From assembly GCA_017397895.1 (NCBI GenBank), contig JAFQHP010000035.1:1-55152 (forward strand): a stretch of 55,152 nt of DNA. The letters run 5' to 3'. Made by a program: the position numbers and the translations under genes. The number at the start of each line of letters is the position of its first letter. Position 1 is the stretch's first letter. Positions 14,326 to 22,315 of this stretch are shown one piece after another. A model generated the notes under the pieces. That model saw only the letters and a program-made list of their open reading frames with translations, was not told the origin of the DNA and searched no databases. Origin of the DNA: Clostridia bacterium (lineage in GTDB: Bacteria > Bacillota > Clostridia > Christensenellales > Aristaeellaceae).

Positions 14326-15780
14326 ATGGACATGTCGGACATCATCAAGACATTGGCCCAGGAAAAGACCACCATATTGCAGGGCGACGCGCAGCGCATT
14401 GCCCGGCAGCATGGAGAAGGCAAGTGCACCGCAAGGGAGCGCGTGACCAAGCTGTTTGATGCAGGCAGCTTTGTGGAAGTGGACACCCTGCGTGCCGACA
14501 GCAACCTGGTGGCCGCTTACGGCACCGTGAACGGCTGTGCCGCCTATTGCTTTGCTCAGGATTTTGCTTCCTGCGGCGGTGCAATGACCAAAGAACAGGC
14601 TGAAAAGATTCAGAAGCTTTTGAACATGGCAAAGCTCACCGGTGCGCCGGTGGTGGCCATGCTGGACAGCGCCGGTGTGAAGCTTTCCGACGGCGCCGCT
14701 GCCCTGCCTCTGTACGCCAAGGTGATGAACCAGCTGGCCCGCCTGAGCGGCGTGTGCCCCATCATCGCCGTGGTGATGGGCCCTGTGCGGGGCCTGGCCA
14801 CTTTGCTCACCCAGGTGGCGGATGTGACCATCCAGGTGAAAAAGACCGGCGAAGTGGCGCTGCATACCGCACTGGTGATGAACAGCGAAAAGGGCGTGGA
14901 AAAATCCGCCCAGAGCCTCTTTGGCGCTGACGTGATGGCGAAGCAGGGCGTGTGCGCCCTGACGGCTGAAACGGAAGACGAAGCGGAAGCCATGGTTTCC
15001 GCCCTGATCGACCTGCTGCCCGCCAACAATATGGAAAGCGCACCTCTGGTGGACGATGACGATTTGAACCGGCTGATGGCCGGTGACAATGCCGAAGATG
15101 CTGCCGCCCTGATGGCGGATGTGGCGGACCTGGGCCATGTGGTGGAACTGTACGCTGCTTACGGCAAGTCCATCCGCACGGCGCTGTGCCGCATTGGCGG
15201 CCGCACCTGCGGTCTGGTGGTTTCCGATCATCAGAATGACAACGGCCGGCTGCATGTGGAAGACTGCAAGAAGGCTGCCCGTTTTGTGCGGCTGTGCGAT
15301 TGCTATTCCCTGCCGGTGGTGTCCTTTGTGAATGCCGACGGCATCGCCGTTCCCTGTGAATGCAAGCAGGGCGATATGATCCGTGCTGCTGCGGATCTGT
15401 GCTATGCCTATGCTGAATGCACCGCGCCCAAGGTGGGCATCATCTGCGGAAATGCTGTGGGTGCGGCTTACGTGGCCATGGGCGGCAAGGACATGGCAGA
15501 CGTTTCCTACGCCTGGCCCACTGCCATGATCGCTCCTCTGACGGAAGAAGTGGCCGTGCAGGTGCTGAACGAAAAGGAAATGCTGGAAGGCGAAAGCCGG
15601 GAAAGCCTGATGGCTGCCTACCGCGACAGCTGCGGCGCCCTCTTTGCCGCAAAGAACGGCCTGGTGGACGATGTGATCGTGCCCCAGGAAACCCGCAAGT
15701 ACATTATTGCCGCCCTGGAAATGCTGGTCTCCAAGCATGATGTGAACCTGCCCCGCAAGCATGGCAATCTGCCCCTGTAA
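14326..15780 (+). CDS. Carboxyltransferase of the acyl-CoA carboxylase/methylmalonyl-CoA decarboxylase family, divergent
   Basis: The 484-residue protein has the two-crotonase-fold layout of MmdA/PccB. It opens with RIARQHGEGKCTARERVTKL-type sequence, then GSFVEVD and a FAQDFASCGGAMT strand; the second half contains KAARFVRLCD, AYAE and YAWPTAMIA. Such subunits transfer CO2 between biotin and a CoA ester. Several usual glycine motifs are altered: the family DSGGARIQEG reads as DSAGVKLSDG, GPCAGGA as GPVRGLA, and YGGAY as VGAAY, so the substrate and even activity are uncertain. The ATG at 14326 is chosen because GGGGGA lies seven bases upstream; in-frame ATGs at 14305 and 14311 lack a site. 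It leads a set with OadG, biotin carrier and OadB, as in methylmalonyl-CoA decarboxylase operons. Confidence 0.75.
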   Translation: MDMSDIIKTLAQEKTTILQGDAQRIARQHGEGKCTARERVTKLFDAGSFVEVDTLRADSNLVAAYGTVNGCAAYCFAQDFASCGGAMTKEQAEKIQKLLNMAKLTGAPVVAMLDSAGVKLSDGAAALPLYAKVMNQLARLSGVCPIIAVVMGPVRGLATLLTQVADVTIQVKKTGEVALHTALVMNSEKGVEKSAQSLFGADVMAKQGVCALTAETEDEAEAMVSALIDLLPANNMESAPLVDDDDLNRLMAGDNAEDAAALMADVADLGHVVELYAAYGKSIRTALCRIGGRTCGLVVSDHQNDNGRLHVEDCKKAARFVRLCDCYSLPVVSFVNADGIAVPCECKQGDMIRAAADLCYAYAECTAPKVGIICGNAVGAAYVAMGGKDMADVSYAWPTAMIAPLTEEVAVQVLNEKEMLEGESRESLMAAYRDSCGALFAAKNGLVDDVIVPQETRKYIIAALEMLVSKHDVNLPRKHGNLPL

Positions 15781-15798
15781 GAAAGGGAGGATGCTGAT

Positions 15799-16173
15799 AT
15801 GTTGGAAAATTTGAGCCTGGGCCTTTCCACCACCGCGGTGGGGATGCTGGTGGTGTTTGCAGGGCTGGTGATCCTCATTGCCTGCATTACCGTCATGGGC
15901 CTTCTGAACAAAAATGCCGGCACAAAGAAAAAGACCGTGTCCGCCCCCAAGGCCGCCACACCGCCTCCTGCGCCGGTCCAGCCGGAAACGGCTGCCCCCG
16001 CTCCTGTGCAGCAGGAAAGCGATGAACAGCTTATCGCCGTTATCACCGCTGCCATCGCTGCCGTATGGCAGGGAAACCAGAGCGGTTTTGTGGTGCGCCG
16101 TGTGCGCCAGGTGGATACCGTGAGCGCCCGTGCCCGTGCCGCCCGTGAAGAACAGATTTACACTCATTTGTAA
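15799..16173 (+). CDS. oadG: OadG-family small membrane subunit of the Na+-pumping decarboxylase
   Basis: A 124-residue protein with one transmembrane helix near residues 12-37, a Pro/Ala-rich linker and a charged C-terminal part. This is the plan of the gamma/delta subunit of oxaloacetate and methylmalonyl-CoA decarboxylases, which ties the soluble carboxyltransferase to the membrane pump. A GGGAGG site precedes the ATG, and the gap to the upstream gene is 18 bases. The last third (VVRRVRQVD, then ARAAREEQIY) looks like the conserved tail of Firmicute OadG proteins. Confidence 0.8.
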   Translation: MLENLSLGLSTTAVGMLVVFAGLVILIACITVMGLLNKNAGTKKKTVSAPKAATPPPAPVQPETAAPAPVQQESDEQLIAVITAAIAAVWQGNQSGFVVRRVRQVDTVSARARAAREEQIYTHL

Positions 16174-16196
16174 GAAATAGAAGGGAGATTCCTGTC

Positions 16197-16610
16197 ATGC
16201 GTAAATTCAACATTACCGTCAATGGTGTTTCCTACGAAGTGGAAGTAGAAGAAGTGGGCGCTGCCTTTGCCGCTCCCGTGGCTCCTGTTGCTCCCGTGGC
16301 TCCCGTGGCCCCCGTGGCCGCTGCGCCCGTGGCTGCCGCTCCCGTGGCTGCTGCCCCCGCTGCCGCCCCCAAGGCTGCCGCTCCCGCCCCCGTGGCCAAT
16401 GGCCTGAAGGTGGTCAGCCCCATGCCCGGCACCATCCTGGACGTGAAGGTGTCCCAGGGTGCCGCCGTGAAGAAGGGCGATATCCTGATGATCCTGGAAG
16501 CCATGAAGATGGAAAACGAAATCGTGGCCCCCGAAGACGGCACCGTGGCCCAGGTGAACGTGCAGAAGGGCGCTTCTGTCAACTCCGGCGACGTGCTGTG
16601 CGTGCTGTAA
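16197..16610 (+). CDS. Biotin carboxyl carrier protein of the decarboxylase
   Basis: A 137-residue protein: residues 1-20 are a short beta segment (KFNITVNGVSYEVEVEE), residues 21-67 an Ala/Pro/Val-rich flexible linker, and residues 68-137 a biotinyl domain. The biotinylation motif EAMKMENE places the modified lysine at K104. The carrier swings carboxybiotin between the carboxyltransferases and the membrane pump. The linker is encoded by an imperfect GCTCCCGTG-type tandem repeat, a place where length may vary by slippage. It is spaced 23 bases from oadG and preceded by AAGGGAG. The biotin ligase is not in the window. Confidence 0.92.
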   Translation: MRKFNITVNGVSYEVEVEEVGAAFAAPVAPVAPVAPVAPVAAAPVAAAPVAAAPAAAPKAAAPAPVANGLKVVSPMPGTILDVKVSQGAAVKKGDILMILEAMKMENEIVAPEDGTVAQVNVQKGASVNSGDVLCVL

Positions 16611-16659
16611 GCTGATTCCTTTCAACGAAAGAAAATAAGAGAAAGGAGACGCTTTACAG

Positions 16660-18117
16660 ATGGAATCCGTAAATATTCTGGGTACTTTGGCGGACCTGGC
16701 GAACGAATCCGGTATTGCACAATTTCTGCGTGATCCCCTGGCGCTGGTGATGGTGGGCGTTGCCTGCCTGCTGATTTATCTGGCCATCGTAAAGAAGTTC
16801 GAACCTTTGCTGCTGCTCCCCATTGCCTTTGGTATGCTGCTGACCAACCTGCTGGGCAGTGAAGTGTTCCACGAAAGCCTCTTTGCCGGCGGTCACGCCA
16901 ACTGGAGCCTGTTTGGCGGCGCCATATTGGTGGACTCGGCAGACCTTGCCAACCTGGGTGCCTATACCGTCAACAATGCCGGCGCCATCCTGCTGGACGG
17001 CGCAGTGATCGGCCAGATCACCGAAAACTTCTCCGTGGGCGCTACCCTGAACGCAGCGGGTGCGCTGGTTGCCGAAAATGGCACGGTGCTGGCGGACAGC
17101 GTGGCTGTCATCATCAAGGACTCCGCCGCCTTCATGACCGACGGCCAGGTGTACTCCTCCGTGGGCACCCTGCTTGCCACCGCCGGTAAGACCATCACCC
17201 CCGGTTTGCTTGACTACCTGTATCTGGGCGTGAAGCTGGGCATCTATCCCTGCCTCATCTTCATCGGCGTTGGCGCCGGCACGGACTTTGGTCCCCTCAT
17301 CGCTAACCCCAAGACCCTGCTCATGGGCGCCGCCGCCCAGGCCGGTATCTTCATCGTGTTCATCGGCGCTAAATTGCTTGGCTTCTCCAATGCCGAAGCC
17401 GGTTCCATCGGCATCATCGGCGGCGCCGACGGCCCCACTGCCATCTGGCTCACCGGTAAGCTGGCACCCCATCTGCTGGGCCCCATCGCCGTGGCTGCCT
17501 ACAGCTATATGGCTCTGGTGCCCGTGATCCAGCCCCCCATCATGCGGCTGCTGACCACGAAAAAGGAACGCCAGATCGTCATGGAACAGCTGCGCCCCGT
17601 TTCCAAGCGGGAAAAGATCCTCTTCCCCATCGTGGTGACGGTGCTGGTGTCCCTGCTGCTGCCCAGCGCTACGCCCCTGGTTGGCTGCCTGATGCTGGGT
17701 AACCTGATGCGTGAATGCGGCGTGGTGGAACGGCTGAACAAGACCGTCCAGAACGAACTGATGAACATCGTCACCATCTTCCTGGGCATCACGGTGGGTG
17801 CCACCGCCACTGCCCGCACCTTCCTCACCATCGATACCATCAAAATCATCGCCCTGGGCGTGTTCGCCTTTGGCTGCGGCACCGGTGCCGGTGTACTGCT
17901 GGCAAAGTTGATGAACAAGCTGACCGGCGGCAAGATCAACCCCCTCATCGGCTCCGCCGGTGTGTCCGCCGTGCCCATGGCCGCCCGTGTTTCTCAGGTG
18001 GAAGGCCAGAAGGCCAACCCCGGCAATTTCCTGCTGATGCATGCCATGGGCCCCAACGTGGCCGGCGTCATCGGTTCCGCTATTGCTGCCGGCGTGCTGC
18101 TGAGCATGTTCGGCTGA
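16660..18117 (+). CDS. oadB: Na+-translocating decarboxylase beta subunit (OadB/MmdB) with a large extra loop
   Basis: The 485-residue polytopic protein decarboxylates carboxybiotin and exports Na+. Residues known to be important in Klebsiella OadB are recognisable: the GGADGPTAI loop (D257 here, equivalent to D203) and [13 protein letters not shown], giving N427, G431 and S436 for N373, G377 and S382. The family is usually about 375-430 residues; the excess lies between residues about 70 and 180, a Gly/Ala-rich segment with several short hydrophobic stretches not seen in ordinary OadB. After it the normal sequence resumes with [18 protein letters not shown] precedes the ATG. A repeat element separates this gene from the 5S-type subunit downstream. 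Confidence 0.92.
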   Translation: MESVNILGTLADLANESGIAQFLRDPLALVMVGVACLLIYLAIVKKFEPLLLLPIAFGMLLTNLLGSEVFHESLFAGGHANWSLFGGAILVDSADLANLGAYTVNNAGAILLDGAVIGQITENFSVGATLNAAGALVAENGTVLADSVAVIIKDSAAFMTDGQVYSSVGTLLATAGKTITPGLLDYLYLGVKLGIYPCLIFIGVGAGTDFGPLIANPKTLLMGAAAQAGIFIVFIGAKLLGFSNAEAGSIGIIGGADGPTAIWLTGKLAPHLLGPIAVAAYSYMALVPVIQPPIMRLLTTKKERQIVMEQLRPVSKREKILFPIVVTVLVSLLLPSATPLVGCLMLGNLMRECGVVERLNKTVQNELMNIVTIFLGITVGATATARTFLTIDTIKIIALGVFAFGCGTGAGVLLAKLMNKLTGGKINPLIGSAGVSAVPMAARVSQVEGQKANPGNFLLMHAMGPNVAGVIGSAIAAGVLLSMFG

Positions 18118-18128
18118 TGAACGAGGCA

Positions 18129-18477
18129 GGGGCCTGCGCGGCCCCTGTACCCCGCGGCAGGGGGATCCCCCCCTGCACCCATCCTGCGCTGACATGGTTT
18201 TGCTGCTCATTCTTTTTTCCGCATGAAGCGTGAAGAAACCGATGGAGAGGGCACAATGAAAACGGTGAAAATGCGGCGGGGAAAGCAAACTTTCCTGCCC
18301 GGCATTTTCCCTGTTTTCACCGGATGCTGCGGCATCCGGCTGGCGGCAAGGCCGCCGTGCCCGCTGAAGACAAACGTTTTCCAAGCGGCATCGGGAAATT
18401 GTTTGAAAGTGAAAATGTATGTTCCGTGAATGGGTCCAGGGTCAATGACCCTGGTGGGGTGAAGGGGCAAAGCCCCT
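18129..18477. repeat. MITE-like dispersed repeat, copy 1 (complete, with inverted end modules)
   Basis: The element fills the intergenic space between oadB and the 5S-type subunit. The left module has a GGGGCC/GGCCCC hairpin, TGTACCCC, and a GCAGGGGGATCC.. hairpin ending in TGCACCC. The right module (18432-18476) is the same plan inverted: GGGTCCAGGGTCA/TGACCCTGG, then GGGGC-AAA-GCCCC. Between them lie a long hairpin (18258-18320), a CCGGATGC/GCATCCGG hairpin (18320-18339) and a GGCGGC/GCCGCC hairpin (18342-18356). Two further copies occur at 45814 and 54925. No reading frame inside looks real. Confidence 0.7.
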
Positions 18478-18518
18478 CATCGTTCCCCATCTCTTGAATG
18501 AAGTAAAGGAGATTCATC

Positions 18519-19919
18519 ATGGCAAAAGTATTGATTACCGATACCATCCTGCGTGACGCCCATCAGTCCCAGGCGGCCACCCGCATGCGCATTGACGAAA
18601 TGCTGCCTGTGTGCGAAATGCTGGATAAGGTTGGTTTCTTTTCTCTGGAATGCTGGGGCGGCGCTACCTTTGACAGCTGCCTGCGCTTTTTGAACGAAGA
18701 TCCCTGGGAGAGGCTGCGCCAGCTTCGCAAGGCCCTGCCCAACACCAAGCTGCAGATGCTGCTGCGCGGCCAGAACATTCTGGGCTACAAGCACTATGCC
18801 GACGACGTGGTGGATTATTTCGTGAAAAAGTCCATCGACAACGGCATCGACATCATCCGCACCTTCGACGCGCTGAACGACCTGCGCAACATGGAAACCG
18901 CCGTGAAGGCCACCAAGAAGTATAATGGCACCGCGGAAGTGGCCATGAGCTACACCACCTCTCCCGTCCACACGGAAGAATATTTCGTGAAGCTGGCCAA
19001 GGACATCGAAGCCATGGGCGCCGACATGATCTGCATCAAGGACATGGCCGGTTTGCTTCTGCCCTTCAGCGCCTATTCCCTGGTGAAGAAGCTGAAGGAA
19101 AACACCAAGCTGCCCATCGTGCTGCATACCCACAACACCGCCGGTACCGGCGCTATGACCCTGCTCAAGGCTGTGGAAGCCGGCGTGGACGTGATCGACT
19201 GCGCCCTGTCCCCCTTGGGCGGCGGCACCAGCCAGCCCGCCACCGAATCCATGGTGGCTGTGCTGAAGGGCTCCGATTTCGATACCGGCCTGGACGAAGA
19301 ACTGATGAGCAAGATTGCTGAGCATTTCCGTGGCGTGGCCGAACGGCTGAACAAGGACGGCTGGCGCGATGCCGGGAAGGTGCTGTCCGTGGACGCCAAG
19401 GCCCTGCAGTATCAGGTGCCCGGCGGCATGCTGAGTAACCTGATTGGTCAGCTCAAGCAGGCCAATGCCATGGACAAATACTATCAGGTGCTGGAAGAAG
19501 TGCCCCGGGTTCGTGAAGACTTCGGCTTCCCGCCCCTGGTGACCCCCACCTCCCAGATCGTTGGCACCCAGGCCGTGATGAACGTGCTGGGCGGCGAACG
19601 CTACAAGATGGTGACCAAGGAAAGCAAGGGCCTGCTCCGCGGCGAATACGGCCGGCTGCCCGCCCCCGTGAACGAAGAAGTGCGCAAGAAGTGCATCGGC
19701 GACGCTAAGGTGATCACCCACCGCCCCGCCGACGACATCGCCCCTGAACTGGAAAACTACCGCAAGGAAATTGCTCAGTACATGAAGCAGGACGAAGACG
19801 TATTGTCCTACGCCCTGTTCCCCCAGGTGGCCACCAAGTACTTCCAGTGGCGCCAGGCCCAGGATATGCAGGCCGACCCCACTGCCTATAACAAAGAAGA
19901 CGGCACCATGCCTGTCTAA
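18519..19919 (+). CDS. Oxaloacetate decarboxylase alpha/transcarboxylase 5S-type carboxyltransferase, without biotin domain
   Basis: A 466-residue TIM-barrel carboxyltransferase that moves CO2 between oxaloacetate/pyruvate and biotin. Active-site features are visible: TDTILRDAHQS with metal ligand D13, the lysine of CIKDMAG (K174, the carbamylated residue of the family) and LHTHNT with metal ligands H203 and H205. The C-terminal conserved domain (PPLVTPTSQIVGTQA) is present, but the biotinyl domain that ends many OadA proteins is absent, so it must use the separate carrier at 16197. AAAGGAG precedes the ATG. With the MmdA-like subunit it could form a transcarboxylase; with OadB alone, an oxaloacetate decarboxylase. 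It ends at a hairpin at 19927. Confidence 0.9.
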   Translation: MAKVLITDTILRDAHQSQAATRMRIDEMLPVCEMLDKVGFFSLECWGGATFDSCLRFLNEDPWERLRQLRKALPNTKLQMLLRGQNILGYKHYADDVVDYFVKKSIDNGIDIIRTFDALNDLRNMETAVKATKKYNGTAEVAMSYTTSPVHTEEYFVKLAKDIEAMGADMICIKDMAGLLLPFSAYSLVKKLKENTKLPIVLHTHNTAGTGAMTLLKAVEAGVDVIDCALSPLGGGTSQPATESMVAVLKGSDFDTGLDEELMSKIAEHFRGVAERLNKDGWRDAGKVLSVDAKALQYQVPGGMLSNLIGQLKQANAMDKYYQVLEEVPRVREDFGFPPLVTPTSQIVGTQAVMNVLGGERYKMVTKESKGLLRGEYGRLPAPVNEEVRKKCIGDAKVITHRPADDIAPELENYRKEIAQYMKQDEDVLSYALFPQVATKYFQWRQAQDMQADPTAYNKEDGTMPV

Positions 19920-19926
19920 ATATTTA

Positions 19927-19961
19927 ACCGGGCTGTCACCCATTGCGTGTGGCAGCCCGGT
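19927..19961 (+). terminator. Hairpin at the end of the carboxylase operon
   Basis: ACCGGGCTG (19927-19935) pairs with CAGCCCGGT (19953-19961). The following AAATCTAGTTTCTT is only weakly T-rich, so termination may be partial. Confidence 0.5.
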
Positions 19962-19997
19962 AAATCTAGTTTCTTAATTTCCACGAGGTGCGATTGT

Positions 19998-20615
19998 ATG
20001 GACTTTCAGAAACTTGACGGAATCGCCTTCCGGCTGATGGGCAAGCGCAAAAGCCATTTTGAACGGGAAGTGGGCGCAGCGTATTTTCATGGGCAGCGGA
20101 CGGGCAAGGGCGCGGTGCTGCTGCGCAAAAAGCTGTTTCCGCAGGACGGCAGCATGGACGATATCCTGCTGTGCGCCGGGATGTTCCATGATATGTGCAA
20201 GGGCCTGGAGCCCCACAGTGACAACGCCGCCTTTCTGTGCCGCAAGGTGCTGGCGGGGGAGTTGACGGAAGCGGAAATGGATGCGGTGTGCGGCCTGATT
20301 GCCGCCCATGACAAGCGTCATCCCGGCACCGACGAAAATACCGTGTGGGAAAAGCTTTTGCAGGATGCCGATGTGCTGGACCATTACGGCAGCCAGGGCA
20401 TCTGGATGAGCAACACCTACTATGCCTATCATGGCCAACGGGAAATGGCGGCGCTTTCGGAATTCTACTTTTCGGAATGGGATCCCCAGTGCGAAAATGA
20501 CCGCAAAAAGCTGAACTTCGATCTGTCCAAACAGATTTTCGATGAAAAATGTGCTTTTGAACGCAGCGTCATCCAGCGGATGATAAAAGAAGCGGATGGC
20601 GAATACTGCCTGTAA
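19998..20615 (+). CDS. HD-domain phosphohydrolase
   Basis: The 205-residue protein carries an HD metal site: H31, the H64-D65 pair in MFHDMCKG, and D123/D125 in QDADVLDHYG. The HD superfamily hydrolyses phosphomonoesters or phosphodiesters of nucleotides and similar compounds; substrate cannot be told from sequence. There is no signal peptide or membrane segment. The ATG at 19998 follows ACGAGGTG by about seven bases; an earlier in-frame start at 19947 would lie within the upstream hairpin. A strong terminator follows at 20643, so it is probably a single-gene unit or weak read-through from the carboxylase operon. Confidence 0.75.
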   Translation: MDFQKLDGIAFRLMGKRKSHFEREVGAAYFHGQRTGKGAVLLRKKLFPQDGSMDDILLCAGMFHDMCKGLEPHSDNAAFLCRKVLAGELTEAEMDAVCGLIAAHDKRHPGTDENTVWEKLLQDADVLDHYGSQGIWMSNTYYAYHGQREMAALSEFYFSEWDPQCENDRKKLNFDLSKQIFDEKCAFERSVIQRMIKEADGEYCL

Positions 20616-20642
20616 AGGGCGGAAAACGATCCTGGAATGAAG

Positions 20643-20676
20643 AAAACCGGGCGGCGAAGCGCCGTCCGGTTTTTTG
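20643..20676. terminator. Bidirectional terminator between HD hydrolase and CHAP genes
   Basis: AAAACCGG-GC-GGCG pairs with CGCC-GT-CCGGTTTT around an AAG loop, followed by T-rich sequence on the plus strand and, read the other way, on the minus strand. It separates two convergent genes. Confidence 0.8.
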
Positions 20677-20704
20677 ATCTGCAGTTTTCGGATGTTGATT
20701 GGAT

Positions 20705-21595
20705 TTATTGCCAGGTCTGGCACAGGGCGGTGACATACCAGTTATACTTCTTCCCGCCGGATTTGGTCTGCCGGGGGCCTTCGTAGTAAACGCCCTCCTG
20801 GGTCCACGCTTCCTCTGGCAGGTAGGACATATTCTTGGTTTTGTCCTCCGCCAGGGAGTCGTACAGGAAGGAGTAGCGCTTCACAGTGCTGCCGCCGATA
20901 TTGCCTTCCACGGTGAAAATCTGGTAAACGCCGTTCCCCCGGTCCGAAACGTCGGTGATCATGCCCACGTGCACGTCTTCATAATAGCCTTTGGCGCCGA
21001 AAATAATCAGGTAGCCGGGGCGGGGCACATCGGTGATGCGCTCCATATTGGTAAAGCCGGTGCGCAGCTTGGGCACGCCGGCCTCCCGCAGGCTGTAGGG
21101 GATGCCGCCCTCATGGGGCTTTACCTTGCGCCAGGTATCGGTGGGCTCCAGGGGCACGCCGGCGGTATCCAGGCAATAGCCCACAAACGCGCCGCACCAG
21201 CCGATATTTTCATAGCCCCACCATTTGATGTATTTGTTGCCCCGCTTGGATTTGTCCAGCCGCTTTTCGCCCACCTCTTCCCATTCAGAAAGGGCAATGC
21301 GGATGGCCTCCCGGATCACGGCAGGCACAGCGTCCGTCACTTCCACGTCCACTGTCTGTTCATTTTCGCCGTCCATCAGCACCAGCTGTGCCCAGCCCTC
21401 GGAAAGGGCATGGACGGTATCGCCTTCGGCGTATGCCACGTCGGGAGCGTCGCTGTCCCAGCTGCCGGAAAAGGGCAGGGAGAAGGACAGGCTTTCCCCT
21501 GCCTTCATGGTGATGCTGTCAGGCAGTTCCTCCGCCAGGGCGCAGGAGCAAAGGGCGCACAGCACCAGCAGGGCGCACAGAATGCGCTTTGTCAT
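20705..21595 (-). CDS. Secreted CHAP-domain amidase/peptidase
   Basis: A 296-residue protein with a signal peptide (residues 1-21, cut after CALA), a short all-beta domain at about 27-88, and a CHAP-type papain-fold domain. The catalytic set is visible: C134 in GWCGAF, H209 in VHVGM and an acidic residue in FTVEGN near 230. Such enzymes cut peptidoglycan peptides or N-acetylmuramoyl-amide bonds outside the cell. The N-terminal beta domain may be a wall-binding Ig-like fold. Its ATG overlaps the stop of the PII-like gene (ATGA), so it is the last gene of a four-gene operon, an unexpected partner for a membrane transporter-like pair. Confidence 0.8.
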   Translation of the reverse strand: MTKRILCALLVLCALCSCALAEELPDSITMKAGESLSFSLPFSGSWDSDAPDVAYAEGDTVHALSEGWAQLVLMDGENEQTVDVEVTDAVPAVIREAIRIALSEWEEVGEKRLDKSKRGNKYIKWWGYENIGWCGAFVGYCLDTAGVPLEPTDTWRKVKPHEGGIPYSLREAGVPKLRTGFTNMERITDVPRPGYLIIFGAKGYYEDVHVGMITDVSDRGNGVYQIFTVEGNIGGSTVKRYSFLYDSLAEDKTKNMSYLPEEAWTQEGVYYEGPRQTKSGGKKYNWYVTALCQTWQ

Positions 21596-22299
21596 TGGAT
21601 GGCCGCCTCCGTTTCACCCTTGCGGGCTATGCCCATCAGGGAAGTAACAGGCAGGCTGAACACAATGCCGTGGCCCTCCGTCTGGAGGCCGGCGGCCTTG
21701 CTGACGGCCTGCATCACGGGAATTTTGTGCTCCTTATCCACCACGATGAGCATCAGTTCCTTTTCCGGCTGGATGGTGATGCCGAAGAAATGGCTGGCTT
21801 CCTGGGGCGCGGCGCCCCGGGCGTGGATGATGGTACCGCCGCCGGCGCCGGCAGGACGGGCGGCTTCCATAACCGTTTCGGAAAAGCCCTTATTGATCAC
21901 GGCAATAACCAGTTCATGCTGATTCTGTTCCATAGGGGTATGTTCCTCCTCGATGGCTGTCTTGTCTTCGTTATCCAGCAGATACTGCAGCGTGGCGCCG
22001 CCGGCAATGCTGCCCAGCGGCACCACAAAGGCAATGCCCTTGCCGGGCCTGTCCAGGTCCAGCGCATAGGAAAGGCGGCGCATGGCGTTGCGGGCGATGC
22101 GGCTGGGCAGGAAGGTGATCACCACGTCTTTGGCGGTGTCCCGCAGGCCCAGCACACTCAGAATGCCCTTATGGGCCGTGCCGTGGCCCAGGGCCACGGT
22201 GTGATGCCGGGCACCGTCCAGGGCCAGCAGTTCCGTGACAGCTTCACCCTTGCCGCGGTCCACAATGGTGAAAAGCAGGCTAAGCAGTGCGTTTTGCAT
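21592..22299 (-). CDS. Tandem PII-like regulatory protein paired with DUF1538
   Basis: The 235-residue protein reads as two related halves. Each begins with a hydrophobic beta strand (LLFTIVDRGKG and ELVIAVINKGF), passes a Gly-rich T-loop-like stretch (GHGTAHK and GAGGGTIIHARG) and ends with a GIAFVVPLG or GIVFSLPVT strand. This fits two fused PII-type ferredoxin-like domains. PII proteins sense nucleotides and 2-oxoglutarate and plug or tune membrane transporters. The gene follows DUF1538 by 16 bases with GGAGGGG before the ATG; PII-DUF1538 pairing is common, suggesting gating of the membrane partner. The ligand is unknown. Confidence 0.72.
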   Translation of the reverse strand: MQNALLSLLFTIVDRGKGEAVTELLALDGARHHTVALGHGTAHKGILSVLGLRDTAKDVVITFLPSRIARNAMRRLSYALDLDRPGKGIAFVVPLGSIAGGATLQYLLDNEDKTAIEEEHTPMEQNQHELVIAVINKGFSETVMEAARPAGAGGGTIIHARGAAPQEASHFFGITIQPEKELMLIVVDKEHKIPVMQAVSKAAGLQTEGHGIVFSLPVTSLMGIARKGETEAAIQ

Positions 22300-22315
22300 G
22301 GTTCCCCTCCGTAAA

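Noticed and set aside
14287..18384. Long minus-strand open frames of 626 and 576 codons opposite the carboxylase operon
   Set aside because: His/Gly/Gln-rich shadows of the biased codons of the genes on the plus strand.
18129..18477. Simple terminator or attenuator between oadB and the next gene
   Set aside because: The length, mirrored ends and recurrence at two distant sites point to a repeat element instead, although its hairpins could still affect read-through.
18477..19943. Minus-strand open frame of 488 codons opposite the 5S-type subunit
   Set aside because: Shadow frame; the plus strand shows the full active-site set.
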